From: Nitrosospira multiformis
GTDB taxonomy: Bacteria; Pseudomonadota; Gammaproteobacteria; Burkholderiales; Nitrosomonadaceae
Direction: 5' to 3'
Length of the DNA: 64,000 nucleotides
Assembly: GCA_017306155.1 (NCBI GenBank)
Contig: JAFKJB010000011.1
Span: forward strand, 1-64,000
Part shown: positions 37,778 to 47,320 of the stretch, one piece after another
Layout of the letters: each line of letters opens with the position of its first letter
How positions within the stretch are numbered: position 1 is the stretch's first letter
Program-made: the position numbers and the translations under genes
Notes under the pieces: generated by a model
What the model was told of the DNA's origin: nothing
The model's database searches: none
The model's input: only the letters and a program-made list of their open reading frames with translations

Positions 37778-40072
37778 TTAAGTACTGATTTCCAATAGCG
37801 GGTCCCGTTTTTCAACTTCTGCCGCATTTCCTTCAGAGTCAGAAGTTCCTTTGAACACCTCAAGGTAAACCTTTTCATAGCGCCTTAACATAATTGCCGG
37901 GTCGAACTTACGTGCTGCTTCTGGAACGCACTGGAGGTGATTAAGGTAGAAATCGGTTTTCTCCGCATACGCAGCAATTATTTCAGCAACGCCGGCGATC
38001 GGGATATTCTGATCTTCGAGATTGAATACTGCACCAGCGGTCCCCTTCCCGGTGGTCAGCATGTTTTTAATTTCCCCAACATTACTTGCGAGCATAGGAC
38101 GGTTGGAGTGGAGGCATTCGATTAGTACGAGGGGAAAACTTTCCCCGGTAAAGCGTGAGGGAAGAAAACCGAGATCAGATGTTGCAAAATAATCCCGTGT
38201 ATTCGGACGAAACCCCAGGAAATGAATGAAGCTGTCTTTGACAACTGGCCTTAGTCGATCATATTCCGGTCCTGCACCGATCAGGAGTAAATGAATGTCC
38301 TTTCCGCCAATTTTCCTCGCTAATTTCACAGCTTCGATGCCCTCTTGCCAACCCTTCTCCGGAATTGCTCTGCTCACCACACAAATCAAAAAGGCATCTT
38401 CCGGAACGCCCAGTTCCGATCGGGGTACAGGCATTATGGGGCTAATGTCCACGGCATTATCGATGCGGACAAAACCGTCTGTATCAAAACCATGGGAAAT
38501 GAATGGTGCAAGGTTTTTATTCGAAAGGTAGACAAATTTACTGACTCTCTTTTTCAAGAGAGGTAAAACTTGTGCCAATTCGACTGGAGGGACAGTTTCA
38601 TACATGCCGTGCGTAGTGACAATCAGTTTGGCATTGGAATCGGGCTTCAGGAAATGGCAGATATTCGCATCTACCCAGCCGTGATGCGAGTGGATAATTT
38701 CGATACCCATGTCCTCAAATACTGTTCCAAGCTTCTCGAGACTGTCCACTTCCAAAAGGGGGATATCTTTGCGTAACATGCTGCGCATACCTGCTTCAGT
38801 CGGAGCTCTTTCGCAGTTAAGAAAGGTTACCCCATACCCTGTTGCTTTCAGCATATTGGCTAGCTTGATTGGGAAGGCCTCTCCACCTCCTGCTGTCAGT
38901 GCAAATGAGGCCATGAGCACATTTGGCTTCCGCGATGCAGCCAGAGGTCGGATGCGCTCAAAGCTATAGCAGTTTCCAAACGAGACTTCTGAATAATCCG
39001 TACGAAAGGTACGCCATTGGGACTGCAAAACCTGCTGTTGGTGCTCAAATGCATTTTGATCGACGCGGTACAAACTTAGAAGCTCTTTTGCGACCAGCTC
39101 ATGCTCATGATAATAGATGTCGCTGCTATACGTATTTCGTGAAGTATTGTTTTCATGGAGGCGGTAGTAATTAGTGGCTTTCGGTGTGTAGGCCACCAGA
39201 CCACCTCGTACAAGATGCAAGTAAAATATCCAGTCCCCGCATATCCTCATCTGCTTCCAAACGCCGTTGTCCAGTAATTCGAGTTTTCCTGGATGGCGAA
39301 AAACGGCACTGCTGACGTTCGGCACAATATTCTTTATCGCCCACGCCCTGTTGACCAAATGGTGGGCCGACCTTACAAAGGGCTTATGCCATAAATGAGC
39401 GTCGATTTCTGTTAAATACTCCTCAAGGCTCCATACCTGTTTGGCAGATGTCCTTTCCACGAATATGCTTCGGCAATATGCAAGCATTACTGCCTGGTTC
39501 GTGAAGCATTTGATCAGCTCCTCCAGAAAATTTTCAGAGCAGTAATCATCACTCTCGGCTACCCATACAAGGTCGCCTGTCGCCATCTCAAATCCTCGCT
39601 GCCACTGCTTAAACGCGCTACCAGAATTTTTCTCATTGAAGGTGTACTTTGTTATTTGCGGATAATGTGATCGATACTCTTCGAGAATCTCTCGGCTTTC
39701 ATCGGTGGAAGCATCATCCAAAAGAATGACTTCTATATTTGAATATCTTTGCTGATAAATGGAACTCAGCCGCTGCCGGAGGAAGTCAGCATGGTTATAG
39801 CTGGGTACAATGACAGATACTTTGGGTTGGAAATCTTCAGCAGACTTATGATTGTTTTGATAAAGTTCCTTCGAATCGGAACTGGACAAATCGGAACTGA
39901 ATAAAAGAGACTGTAAAAGTTTCTTTTTTAAAAATGGCGCCAGTTTAACGAAGATCAGTTCGTGCAGCTTCGGCGATATGGGATATACAATTTTGATTGA
40001 TATACTCCGAGCAAAAAGGTAGATATTACGGATTTGCCGGCGAATCGAATCATGGAATATATAGTTTTTCAC
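37778..40072 (-). CDS. two-domain glycosyltransferase (GT2 plus GT4-like)
   Basis: About 764 aa from GTG 40072, which overlaps the upstream TAG as TAGTG. The ORF could also start at ATG 40177, but that gives a 106-base overlap. The first half has a GT2 domain: PKVSVIVPSYNHADFLRQRL, LLDDASTDESREI, GDLVWVAESDDYCSE. The second half is a GT4-like GT-B domain: NVLMASFALTAGGGEAFPIKLANML, IIHSHHGWVDA, ICVVSRAIPEKGWQEGIEA, LLIGAGPEYDRL, and SRFTGESFPLVLIECLHSNRPMLASNVG. Two glycosyl transfers by one protein are therefore likely. Confidence 0.85.
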   Translation of the reverse strand: MKNYIFHDSIRRQIRNIYLFARSISIKIVYPISPKLHELIFVKLAPFLKKKLLQSLLFSSDLSSSDSKELYQNNHKSAEDFQPKVSVIVPSYNHADFLRQRLSSIYQQRYSNIEVILLDDASTDESREILEEYRSHYPQITKYTFNEKNSGSAFKQWQRGFEMATGDLVWVAESDDYCSENFLEELIKCFTNQAVMLAYCRSIFVERTSAKQVWSLEEYLTEIDAHLWHKPFVRSAHHLVNRAWAIKNIVPNVSSAVFRHPGKLELLDNGVWKQMRICGDWIFYLHLVRGGLVAYTPKATNYYRLHENNTSRNTYSSDIYYHEHELVAKELLSLYRVDQNAFEHQQQVLQSQWRTFRTDYSEVSFGNCYSFERIRPLAASRKPNVLMASFALTAGGGEAFPIKLANMLKATGYGVTFLNCERAPTEAGMRSMLRKDIPLLEVDSLEKLGTVFEDMGIEIIHSHHGWVDANICHFLKPDSNAKLIVTTHGMYETVPPVELAQVLPLLKKRVSKFVYLSNKNLAPFISHGFDTDGFVRIDNAVDISPIMPVPRSELGVPEDAFLICVVSRAIPEKGWQEGIEAVKLARKIGGKDIHLLLIGAGPEYDRLRPVVKDSFIHFLGFRPNTRDYFATSDLGFLPSRFTGESFPLVLIECLHSNRPMLASNVGEIKNMLTTGKGTAGAVFNLEDQNIPIAGVAEIIAAYAEKTDFYLNHLQCVPEAARKFDPAIMLRRYEKVYLEVFKGTSDSEGNAAEVEKRDPLLEIST

Positions 40073-42252
40073 TAATCTTTGTGCCGCATATCTATATTGA
40101 AGAGGGGTAATATGCCGTACGTGTGTAATCGGGTAATAAGTCGTCGTGTGCTGCGAAGAGGTGCGGTAATCCTCCACGAAGTTGAGCGGTATAATGCCTC
40201 GAGTTCTTCACGCATCATGTCGATTTCCGCGCGTGCCGCATCGATTTCGTCACGCAAGACCTCGGTTTCGCTGCTTTGGTCGTGAAGGGGCTCTTCTTCA
40301 ATGGCAGGTGTACTTACGTGTGGAAAAGCAACATACCTTCGTAAGCCTGCTTTAGCGTTCCTTGTGGCTTGCAGAAACCGATGACTGAACCAGCGGTCCG
40401 GCTCGAGATGGCAGCCCTCTGCCCACTCGTTCCAGGCATTTATAAATACCAGATGTTCGCTTTTACGGTCTTCCCCGATTGCGTCAATGGTCGATGCGAG
40501 CCAGTGTTCGTAATTTTCGGGGGTTCCATTGAGTATTATGAGTGCCCGTTCTTTCGTTCGCGCCGTATTATCCCATGAGGGAAAGACAGTTTTGAAGATG
40601 CGCGGCTCATTATAGCTGCGGGCAAGATATGATTCCGCAACCGTCGCATATTGGGCGATGGTCCCGTGGAAGGCGTGGTAGGTTCGTACAAGATGATTGA
40701 CGGTTTCCGAGCGGAAGTTGTGTGGGGGAAACTCTACGCCGCTGTCAAACGCAAATTGAGAATAACTTTCATTGCCATGTGTTAGTGCAGCGCAAAGATG
40801 GATTTCGCCTATACCAATTTGCCGGCAGTAGTTACGCCAGATCGATGCGGTCTTCGCCGGATCTTGTAGATGCTGGGGGCGATAGACGATAAGAAACGGC
40901 TTGTCATCTACACGGAGATATCGTTTATCTTCAAAGAAGGGCTGTAGAGACTTTATGAAATTGATGTCGTCATCCGGCAAATATTCCTGCGCAATCAGGA
41001 TCTCTTTGTTCCCCGCGTCCCAACGCCGGGTCCAGTTTTCATTAGCCCAACAGAGACAAAACGGCATATCGCTTTCCCGATCGGCGAGCATGTCGTCAAT
41101 CGGGAAGTTCAATAACCTCTTGCCCGAGAACCAGTAATAGTGATAGCAGAAAGCGTCTATTCCATATTCCTTTGCCATCCTGATCTGATCACGTCTGGTC
41201 TCCCGGAGACGTAGATCATAAAACCCCGAATCAGTCGGGAGATGAGGCTGGAGGTGTCCTTCGAATAGAGGTTCAGCCTTGGTAACGTTGGTCCATTCCG
41301 TAAATCCCCTCCCCCACCACTGATCATTTTCGGGGATTGGATGGAACTGGGGCAGGAAAAAGGCAATCAGCCTCGGGTTCAAATGATTGGTGGATAATTG
41401 CCCTGTCGCGGGTTCCATATGCGATTTCTGGATCGCATGTTCTGTTTGCGCTGTTTCCTTTCCGACGGCCTCATTCATTTCTTTCGGAACATCGCTTTGC
41501 CTTGAAAGGCCCCGCTTGAATTTGTGCTGGGGGGCAGTCAGGGAAACCGGCTCCCCTTCATGATTCGCGAGTACTGCCTTGACCACAACCTGATAGACCT
41601 GGGCATGAGGGTTATTCATGATAAGGTCCTGGACTGGACCAGAAAGTCTGGACCAATCGGATGCGAACTCGGTCTCCTCGGGAGGTTTGATGACGTAACA
41701 CGCTTCAATGATCTTCAAGCCGGCCTGCGCAAACAACTCTTCAATGTTCCTGAGCCCGAAGAACCGGATGTGCGTGCGATCCAGCAGCCCCCACTCCCGG
41801 TACTCAAAGTCATCGTTGAGCAAGCAAGACATTATTGCTCCATGGCCGATGTGAGGCAGTGAGACGACGGCGTAGCCATCCGGACTCAAAAACTGAACAA
41901 TGTTTTGTAGTGCTGACCAGGGGTCATACAGATGCTCGAGCACGTCAGCCGCAACTACTACATCGAACCGCCCGATATCTACCAACAGCTTTTGCCAATC
42001 AATGGAGTTGAGATCCACTTGTATGATCCGGTCACAATATGGGATGAGCTTTTCGATAGCTTCGCCATCGAGCTCTATCCCGGTTATGTGGCAAGCATTG
42101 ACTGACTGAAGCACTTTTGTGATGGAGCCGGGCCCGGGCCCGATTTCGAGAACCTGCTTCTCCCTGCCCACCATTGCTGCAACATACGCAGCCGCGGTAT
42201 TTGAAGTAACATCTACCTCATACTCGTATTTATGAACCTTGTTCGTGCTCAT
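40072..42252 (-). CDS. methyltransferase–WbsX-like fusion with C-terminal coiled coil
   Basis: 726 aa with three parts. Residues about 20-220 are a class I methyltransferase (KQVLEIGPGPGSITKVLQ, FDVVVAADVLEHLYDPWSALQNIVQFL). Residues about 290-650 are a WbsX / glycoside-hydrolase-99-like domain (RLIAFFLPQFHPIPENDQWWGRGFTEW, YGIDAFCYHYYWFSGKRLL, FCLCWANENWTRRWD, FINAWNEWAEGCHLEPD). The tail is a heptad coiled coil (LRDEIDAARAEIDMMREEL) ending in STSWRITAPLR. WbsX-type proteins occur in O-antigen clusters. The layout suggests a chain-modifying or capping enzyme. Confidence 0.85.
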   Translation of the reverse strand: MSTNKVHKYEYEVDVTSNTAAAYVAAMVGREKQVLEIGPGPGSITKVLQSVNACHITGIELDGEAIEKLIPYCDRIIQVDLNSIDWQKLLVDIGRFDVVVAADVLEHLYDPWSALQNIVQFLSPDGYAVVSLPHIGHGAIMSCLLNDDFEYREWGLLDRTHIRFFGLRNIEELFAQAGLKIIEACYVIKPPEETEFASDWSRLSGPVQDLIMNNPHAQVYQVVVKAVLANHEGEPVSLTAPQHKFKRGLSRQSDVPKEMNEAVGKETAQTEHAIQKSHMEPATGQLSTNHLNPRLIAFFLPQFHPIPENDQWWGRGFTEWTNVTKAEPLFEGHLQPHLPTDSGFYDLRLRETRRDQIRMAKEYGIDAFCYHYYWFSGKRLLNFPIDDMLADRESDMPFCLCWANENWTRRWDAGNKEILIAQEYLPDDDINFIKSLQPFFEDKRYLRVDDKPFLIVYRPQHLQDPAKTASIWRNYCRQIGIGEIHLCAALTHGNESYSQFAFDSGVEFPPHNFRSETVNHLVRTYHAFHGTIAQYATVAESYLARSYNEPRIFKTVFPSWDNTARTKERALIILNGTPENYEHWLASTIDAIGEDRKSEHLVFINAWNEWAEGCHLEPDRWFSHRFLQATRNAKAGLRRYVAFPHVSTPAIEEEPLHDQSSETEVLRDEIDAARAEIDMMREELEALYRSTSWRITAPLRSTRRLITRLHTYGILPLFNIDMRHKD

Positions 42253-42576
42253 ATCCTGACACTACCAGTGACCTCTTTCTACAATTAACGGAAGGGCATT
42301 TTTGATACAGTGGCTGCCAAAGCGTTACACCCCTTGGAGGAGATGGCGTCAATTCGCCCAAATTCGGTTTCTTCCATCGGCTTGACGACATCTTTTGATT
42401 TGAGCAGTTTGAGTCAGGACCAAGCGAAGAAAGTTACTAATAATCCTGCCCAGAGAAAAGGGTTGCATACGATTAAGCGGAGGGGTGGACGTGTGACTGA
42501 ATGATCAACAGGAGCTGTTTTTTTAGAAGAATCATTGATTGGCAAATAGAAGGTTTTTGCATAATTCCGGCTTGTG
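42253..42576. other. gap inside the polysaccharide cluster
   Basis: 324 bases between the fusion gene and the TylF-like gene. A minus-strand ORF (42414-42638) starting inside the next gene has a hydrophobic end but no ribosome site. No gene is supported; a promoter for the downstream minus-strand genes could lie here. Confidence 0.4.
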
Positions 42577-43779
42577 CTACCTTGAGCGATCGCTATCTGC
42601 GGGATTCCTACTGGGATGATCAAGCTTGGAGGTGTCAAAAATATCCTGCAATATGCGCATTGGTTTGGTTATCCGCCAGCTGGCCGACGACAGAAGCACT
42701 TCCATCTTCTCGTTGAGATCGACATTGGCGTGATTAATGCGCGCCATCTGTGTGTCCCTTTCTGATACGGATTCATTAAGTCGCGCGATCTGTGCATCCC
42801 GCTCCGCGAGGGACTGGTTGAGCCTGGAAATGACGCTTAGGCTTAATTCGATCACGGCCCAATTGAGGCGCGCAGTCTGAACATCCCGGGAATCCATTAG
42901 ACCGTTCGCCCGCATGATCTCCGCAGGGCCCTCCACTGGCTCCCGTTCACGAGGCTTTCGCCAGTAAACGCCTACGCCATCGATTTCCCTGATCTCCGGT
43001 TGTAAGCCGTTTGCCGCACAGTAGTCGTTTACTGCGGCTTTACAGGCGGGAACGACATGGTAGTCGTCAATAATGGCATATCCGTTGGGGGACAGCTTCG
43101 GATACAGATTCGTAAGCGCGTCCATGGTTGACTCGTACATATCGCCATCCAGTCGTAGCAGCGCCAGTTGCCCAATGGGCACATTCGGCAGGGTATCTTT
43201 GAACCAGCCTTTGATGAATTTCACCTGCTCGTCCAGCAAACCATAAGCTCGAAAATTCTCCTGGACTTGCTCGATGGATACCACGAGTTCCTCGTATTTA
43301 TGAAAACTGGAACCCGCGTCCGCCGGGTACCGTGATTCGTCGGCAGGAGGAAGCCCTTCAAAGGAATCGGCAACCCAGACACATCGATCCGATATGTTAT
43401 GCGCCCAAAGAACGGCTCGCATCAGGATACAGGCGCCGCCTCGCCATACACCTGTTTCTATGAGGTCGCCCGGAACGTTGTCGGTAATCACGGACTCAGT
43501 CAGTGTCCGCAAGTTGGCCAAGCGTTTTATACCAATCATCGTTTGTGCATGCGAGGGCCAGTCCCGGCCATGCTCACGCAGATCGGGATCAAATGTTTTT
43601 GGCCCGAATGGCGCTCGTGGTGCATCCCGGTAAATATTGCCGGTCAACGACGATATCATCAGTTCGAGATAGATATGCTGTATGCGCTGCAACTCGTCCA
43701 CAGTTTGCCCCGAGCTGCCTGATTGCTCGCGCGGAAGCACGTCATTTACTGGCTGAGGAATATAAAACCGGTCAGTCAT
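42577..43779 (-). CDS. TylF/MycF-type O-methyltransferase with coiled-coil tail
   Basis: 400 aa. The first 270 residues match macrocin O-methyltransferase-like proteins: PGDLIETGVWRGGACILMRAVL, CVWVADSFEGLPPAD, LLRLDGDMYESTMDALTNLYPKLSPNGYAIIDDYH. A heptad region follows (SRLNQSLAERDAQIARLNESVSERDTQMARIN). It ends in SSASWRITKPMR, very like the tail of the fusion protein at 40072-42252. It probably O-methylates a sugar. It is coupled to the sulfotransferase gene by an ATGA overlap. Confidence 0.87.
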   Translation of the reverse strand: MTDRFYIPQPVNDVLPREQSGSSGQTVDELQRIQHIYLELMISSLTGNIYRDAPRAPFGPKTFDPDLREHGRDWPSHAQTMIGIKRLANLRTLTESVITDNVPGDLIETGVWRGGACILMRAVLWAHNISDRCVWVADSFEGLPPADESRYPADAGSSFHKYEELVVSIEQVQENFRAYGLLDEQVKFIKGWFKDTLPNVPIGQLALLRLDGDMYESTMDALTNLYPKLSPNGYAIIDDYHVVPACKAAVNDYCAANGLQPEIREIDGVGVYWRKPREREPVEGPAEIMRANGLMDSRDVQTARLNWAVIELSLSVISRLNQSLAERDAQIARLNESVSERDTQMARINHANVDLNEKMEVLLSSASWRITKPMRILQDIFDTSKLDHPSRNPADSDRSR

Positions 43780-44564
43780 GACCCTATCGCCTTGAGTTCT
43801 GAATTTCGTTGGGATGCCACACTCTGGTAAAGAATCTGGTCAAGATAGGTCAGTTGCTCCAGTAGTTCTAATGTTGGTTGCGGCAAGTCTTTCGATGTGG
43901 GACGTGGCGTGGCATTTGAAATAATTTTTTCCTCAGGCAGAGCGATTCCCAGATCGGTAAGTATCCTGTCGCGATCTTGCTCAAAGGTTTCTGTCAAACC
44001 GACATAAGAAAAATTTTCAAGATGCTTGATTGCAAGATCGAGAAGCTCTGCGGACTCGAATGACGACAGGTTTCGATTTTCGAGATTGCCAAAACCGCAA
44101 GCAAGTTGCCAGACCTGATTGTTCCATATAAAAAATCCGATTTCTGGCTGCTCTAGGCCCATTTTAAGGAATTCATCGAGCGAGAACTGCTGGCATAGCC
44201 TGTATGTTTCAAATTCATTCGGATCCCGGGTTTTGCAGAAATAATAAAAGGACAGGACTCTTTCGATCGGATCCCGCAAGAACGTGAATGTGTATCTTCC
44301 ATCCATGAAAAGCTTGGCGAAATCATAACCAAAATGGCCGGATAAAAACGGTGTGCGGTGAAAACTGCCCATAACCTGTTCGTCGATCCAGAAATCCTTT
44401 TTGAAAGGAGAATGATAGACCCCTTTGAGATAGTCGCCATGACTAATGATATTTTGCTGATAATGTTGCTTGGCTACATCAACCATCGAGGTTCCGGCTG
44501 TTTTCTGGATATGAATAAAAATAGCCGGTTTTTTAGTACGTATCTCTAATAATTCAGTGTTCAT
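43776..44564 (-). CDS. sulfotransferase family protein
   Basis: 262 aa. The PAPS-binding P-loop-like motif is AIFIHIQKTAGTSMVD near residue 14, and the 3'-phosphate motif is FTFLRDPIERVLSFYYF near residue 93. The pattern fits the Sulfotransfer_2 group of carbohydrate sulfotransferases. In this context it would add sulfate to the exported polysaccharide. It lies 14 bases after the exporter ATPase gene. Confidence 0.87.
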   Translation of the reverse strand: MNTELLEIRTKKPAIFIHIQKTAGTSMVDVAKQHYQQNIISHGDYLKGVYHSPFKKDFWIDEQVMGSFHRTPFLSGHFGYDFAKLFMDGRYTFTFLRDPIERVLSFYYFCKTRDPNEFETYRLCQQFSLDEFLKMGLEQPEIGFFIWNNQVWQLACGFGNLENRNLSSFESAELLDLAIKHLENFSYVGLTETFEQDRDRILTDLGIALPEEKIISNATPRPTSKDLPQPTLELLEQLTYLDQILYQSVASQRNSELKAIGS

Positions 44565-44578
44565 AAATTTGTTTATGA

Positions 44579-46063
44579 CTATTTGTTGCGCAGTTCAACG
44601 GAATCAAAGATTAATCCAATTAATCCATTTACACTGCTGGAGGCGTGCGATTCTAAGCTGAAGGCGTCATGAAGCCATTGTAGCTGGACAACGTCCGGCG
44701 GTGTGCCGTCGGCAATTGCTACGTCTACCGTATACGATCCACGGGGCAATATCGGCATACGAAATGTGAATGCCGCCTCCACTGTTTCCCGGGGCCCGGC
44801 TTTTACCGGATTCAGGGAGTAGTCTAAATAAGTATTTTGTCCAAACAAGACTTGACCGAGCTTATCCTTGACATTCATCCCAATAATAATGTTGTCACAA
44901 TTTACCAGTACCTCTGCTTCAACCACAAAGCGAATCTGTTCTCCGCCAACTATCCATGAAAGTTGTCTTCCGTCTAAATCTAGCAGTCTAGCGCTCGTGA
45001 TTTTGGCGCCGCCATTGCCGAAACCCCGAGTATCGGGCGAGAAATCGAGGATCTGGATATCATTTCTCAAGTTTGAATGATTGATGAATTGCATCCGCAT
45101 GTCGCGTTTTGACTTAAGCTCCTCAATCAGAATTTCTTTGTTTCCAGACTTCACCGGGCTTCGTTCATTCTTTTGCGTTGTTGAAGTCCACGAGGTAGCT
45201 TCATAACGTTTGGCAAGATATTTTTCACAAACGATCTTTGCAGAGCCGATTGCCTGAATCTCGCCACGGTCTAGCCAAACCGTATCATCACATAGATTTA
45301 CAACAGCCCCTGAATCATGTGTCACAAAGATAAGAGTGCCGTTAACTTTGAAATCCTGCAGAAATCGCATGCATTTTTGATTGAAAAAAACATCGCCGAC
45401 CGCCAGAGCCTCATCAATTACAAGAACATTCGCATTTACATTGGCGATGATAGCGAATGCGAGACGAACATACATACCTGATGAATATTGCTTGACCGGT
45501 TGGTCGATAAATTCACCGATGTCTGCAAACGCCAGGATGTCATCATATTTTGCATCAATTTCGGCTTCGGAAAGGCCGAGAATTGAAGCGTTCATATATA
45601 CGTTTTCACGTCCCGTAAACTCCGGGTTGAAGCCGGAACCCAGTTCCAGCAGGGCTGCAATGCGCCCCACTGTTTCCACGGTTCCCCCCGTTGGGGTCAG
45701 TGTGCCGCAAATGATCTGGAGCAACGTAGATTTGCCTGAGCCGTTGCGGCCAATGATCCCTACCGTCTGTCCCTTTTTTATTTCGAGGGAAACATCCTTC
45801 AGTGCCCAGAATTCTCGGAAATAGTGTTTGGGAGTTTTACCCAGTAGCCGTTGCAGGCGGGGGGCGACAAACTGCTTGAGTCGATCGCGCGGCGTATCGT
45901 AAATCTGGTAGCACTTCGATACGTTCCGGACCCGGATGGCGAAGTCACTGGAAACCGGTATTGCGCTGTCACCCTTGCCGCTTTCCACCTTGACTCTACC
46001 TTCTGTTTCCGAAAGCAGGGGAAGAGCAGCGGTATTTATGGGATTTTTCGCTTCAGAGAACAT
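44579..46063 (-). CDS. wzt: polysaccharide ABC exporter, ATP-binding subunit with C-terminal binding domain
   Basis: 494 aa from ATG 46063. The ABC domain has Walker A GIIGRNGSGKST, the signature VKQYSSGMYVRLAFA, Walker B VLVIDEALAVGD and the His loop FVTHD. The C-terminal part (about residues 350-490) has ITSARLLDLDGRQLSWIVGGEQIRFVVEAEV...FGQNTYLDYS, like the Wzt C-terminal beta-sandwich that recognises the capped end of the O-polysaccharide. The start overlaps the permease stop by 11 bases. It powers export of undecaprenyl-linked glycan across the inner membrane. Confidence 0.92.
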   Translation of the reverse strand: MFSEAKNPINTAALPLLSETEGRVKVESGKGDSAIPVSSDFAIRVRNVSKCYQIYDTPRDRLKQFVAPRLQRLLGKTPKHYFREFWALKDVSLEIKKGQTVGIIGRNGSGKSTLLQIICGTLTPTGGTVETVGRIAALLELGSGFNPEFTGRENVYMNASILGLSEAEIDAKYDDILAFADIGEFIDQPVKQYSSGMYVRLAFAIIANVNANVLVIDEALAVGDVFFNQKCMRFLQDFKVNGTLIFVTHDSGAVVNLCDDTVWLDRGEIQAIGSAKIVCEKYLAKRYEATSWTSTTQKNERSPVKSGNKEILIEELKSKRDMRMQFINHSNLRNDIQILDFSPDTRGFGNGGAKITSARLLDLDGRQLSWIVGGEQIRFVVEAEVLVNCDNIIIGMNVKDKLGQVLFGQNTYLDYSLNPVKAGPRETVEAAFTFRMPILPRGSYTVDVAIADGTPPDVVQLQWLHDAFSLESHASSSVNGLIGLIFDSVELRNK

Positions 46064-46874
46064 CGGCGAATCCCTTGCGGGTTTTCTGAAACCAGGCGAA
46101 TCCTGCCCACGCCACCAGCAAGGAGGCAACCATCATGATGCTCCAGTGCCCGAGGTCTGGCAGCTGTCCGAAGACGAGCACTTTTCTTCCTTCCTCGATG
46201 ATGAACGCGAGCGGGTTAAGCTGTAATAAGCCCTGGTATTCTTCAGGAAGGATGCTCAAGGGATAAAACACGGGGGAAAGAAACAGTAATACAGTGGTAA
46301 ACATCCCGGTGAGTTGCCCGATATCGCGCACGAATACGCCAAATGCTGCCAGAAACCAGGCAAAGCCCATCGAAATAAAAATGAGCGGAAGCAGGACCAG
46401 GGGGAAAAGGATCACGGTCCACGGCAGTTGATGGCTGATGAGGAGCTGCGCAAGCAGCAGCACGCCCACGCTGATAACCGTGTGAAACAGCGCAGAGCCG
46501 AAGGCTACCCAGGGGAGTATCTCCAGCGGAAAAATGACTTTTTTCACGTAATTGACGTTCGACAGGATCAAGGCGGGCGCGCGGTTGACGCATTCGGCGA
46601 ACAGGCCGTGCACGATCATGCCGACGAAAAGAATAATGGCGAAATCCGTTTTGCTTTCTTCTCCGCCCACCCCCCAGCGCGCCTTGAACACCACTGAAAA
46701 TACGAACGTATAAATCACGAGCATGAGCAGGGGGTTGAAGAAGGACCATGCCATGCCCATGACAGAGCCGCGGTAGCGGCCGATGACTTCACGTTTGGTA
46801 AGCGCGGTAATCAGGTCTCTGTTGCGCCAGAGGCTTGCGGCCATTTCATGTGGAAGAACGGAAAATTTTTGCAT
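46053..46874 (-). CDS. wzm: polysaccharide ABC exporter, permease
   Basis: 273 aa of the ABC-2 / Wzm family. MQKFSVLPHEMAASLWRNRDLITALTKREVIGRYRGSVMG is the typical amphipathic N-terminal region, followed by six membrane helices. NVNYVKKVIFPLEILPWV and the late YPLSILPEEYQGLLQLNPLAFIIEEGRKVL are conserved blocks. It forms the transmembrane channel with the ATPase encoded directly downstream. It is the first gene of the minus-strand polysaccharide operon. Confidence 0.94.
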   Translation of the reverse strand: MQKFSVLPHEMAASLWRNRDLITALTKREVIGRYRGSVMGMAWSFFNPLLMLVIYTFVFSVVFKARWGVGGEESKTDFAIILFVGMIVHGLFAECVNRAPALILSNVNYVKKVIFPLEILPWVAFGSALFHTVISVGVLLLAQLLISHQLPWTVILFPLVLLPLIFISMGFAWFLAAFGVFVRDIGQLTGMFTTVLLFLSPVFYPLSILPEEYQGLLQLNPLAFIIEEGRKVLVFGQLPDLGHWSIMMVASLLVAWAGFAWFQKTRKGFADVL

Positions 46875-47180
46875 TTAGCGCACAGGATAGCTTTGCGCGG
46901 GGTGTTCGCTATGGCGAAGGAGGGGTGAATTGATCAGGTAAAAAGGTGTTCTGCGCCTTAAGTTGTGCAGCAAATGCCAGATTGTCTTTCTTTCCTAAAG
47001 GATATTTTGCCGATTTGTATTATTGATCCCAGATAGGAGTTCGCGTCAATCTATGCGGCGACAATGAACTTCCCTTCGTCGTGCGCAAGCTCTGTTGATC
47101 TGTCCGGAACTGCTTCCCTCATCTGGCAGGGTTCATCATAGCACAATGATGTTCTTCGTTGTCTCCGGGGCGATCCTCTC

Positions 47181-47206
47181 GAAACATATGGGCGAAACAT
47201 ATGGGC
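47181..47206. repeat. exact 13-bp tandem duplication upstream of hemP
   Basis: GAAACATATGGGC occurs twice head to tail (47181-47193 and 47194-47206). Confidence 0.9.
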
Positions 47207-47320
47207 ATTATTTTATTTGAAAAAGACCCAGCTTGAGGAAGCTTAAACGGATGCTGAGCATCTCTAGGCAATTCACGAGCGGCCATCGAAATAATTTTGA
47301 AATAATTTTTTATTTACTTC

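Noticed and set aside
42414-42638. 74-codon minus-strand ORF with a hydrophobic C-terminus
   Set aside because: It starts inside the TylF-like gene in another frame and has no ribosome site; the hydrophobic end could be chance.
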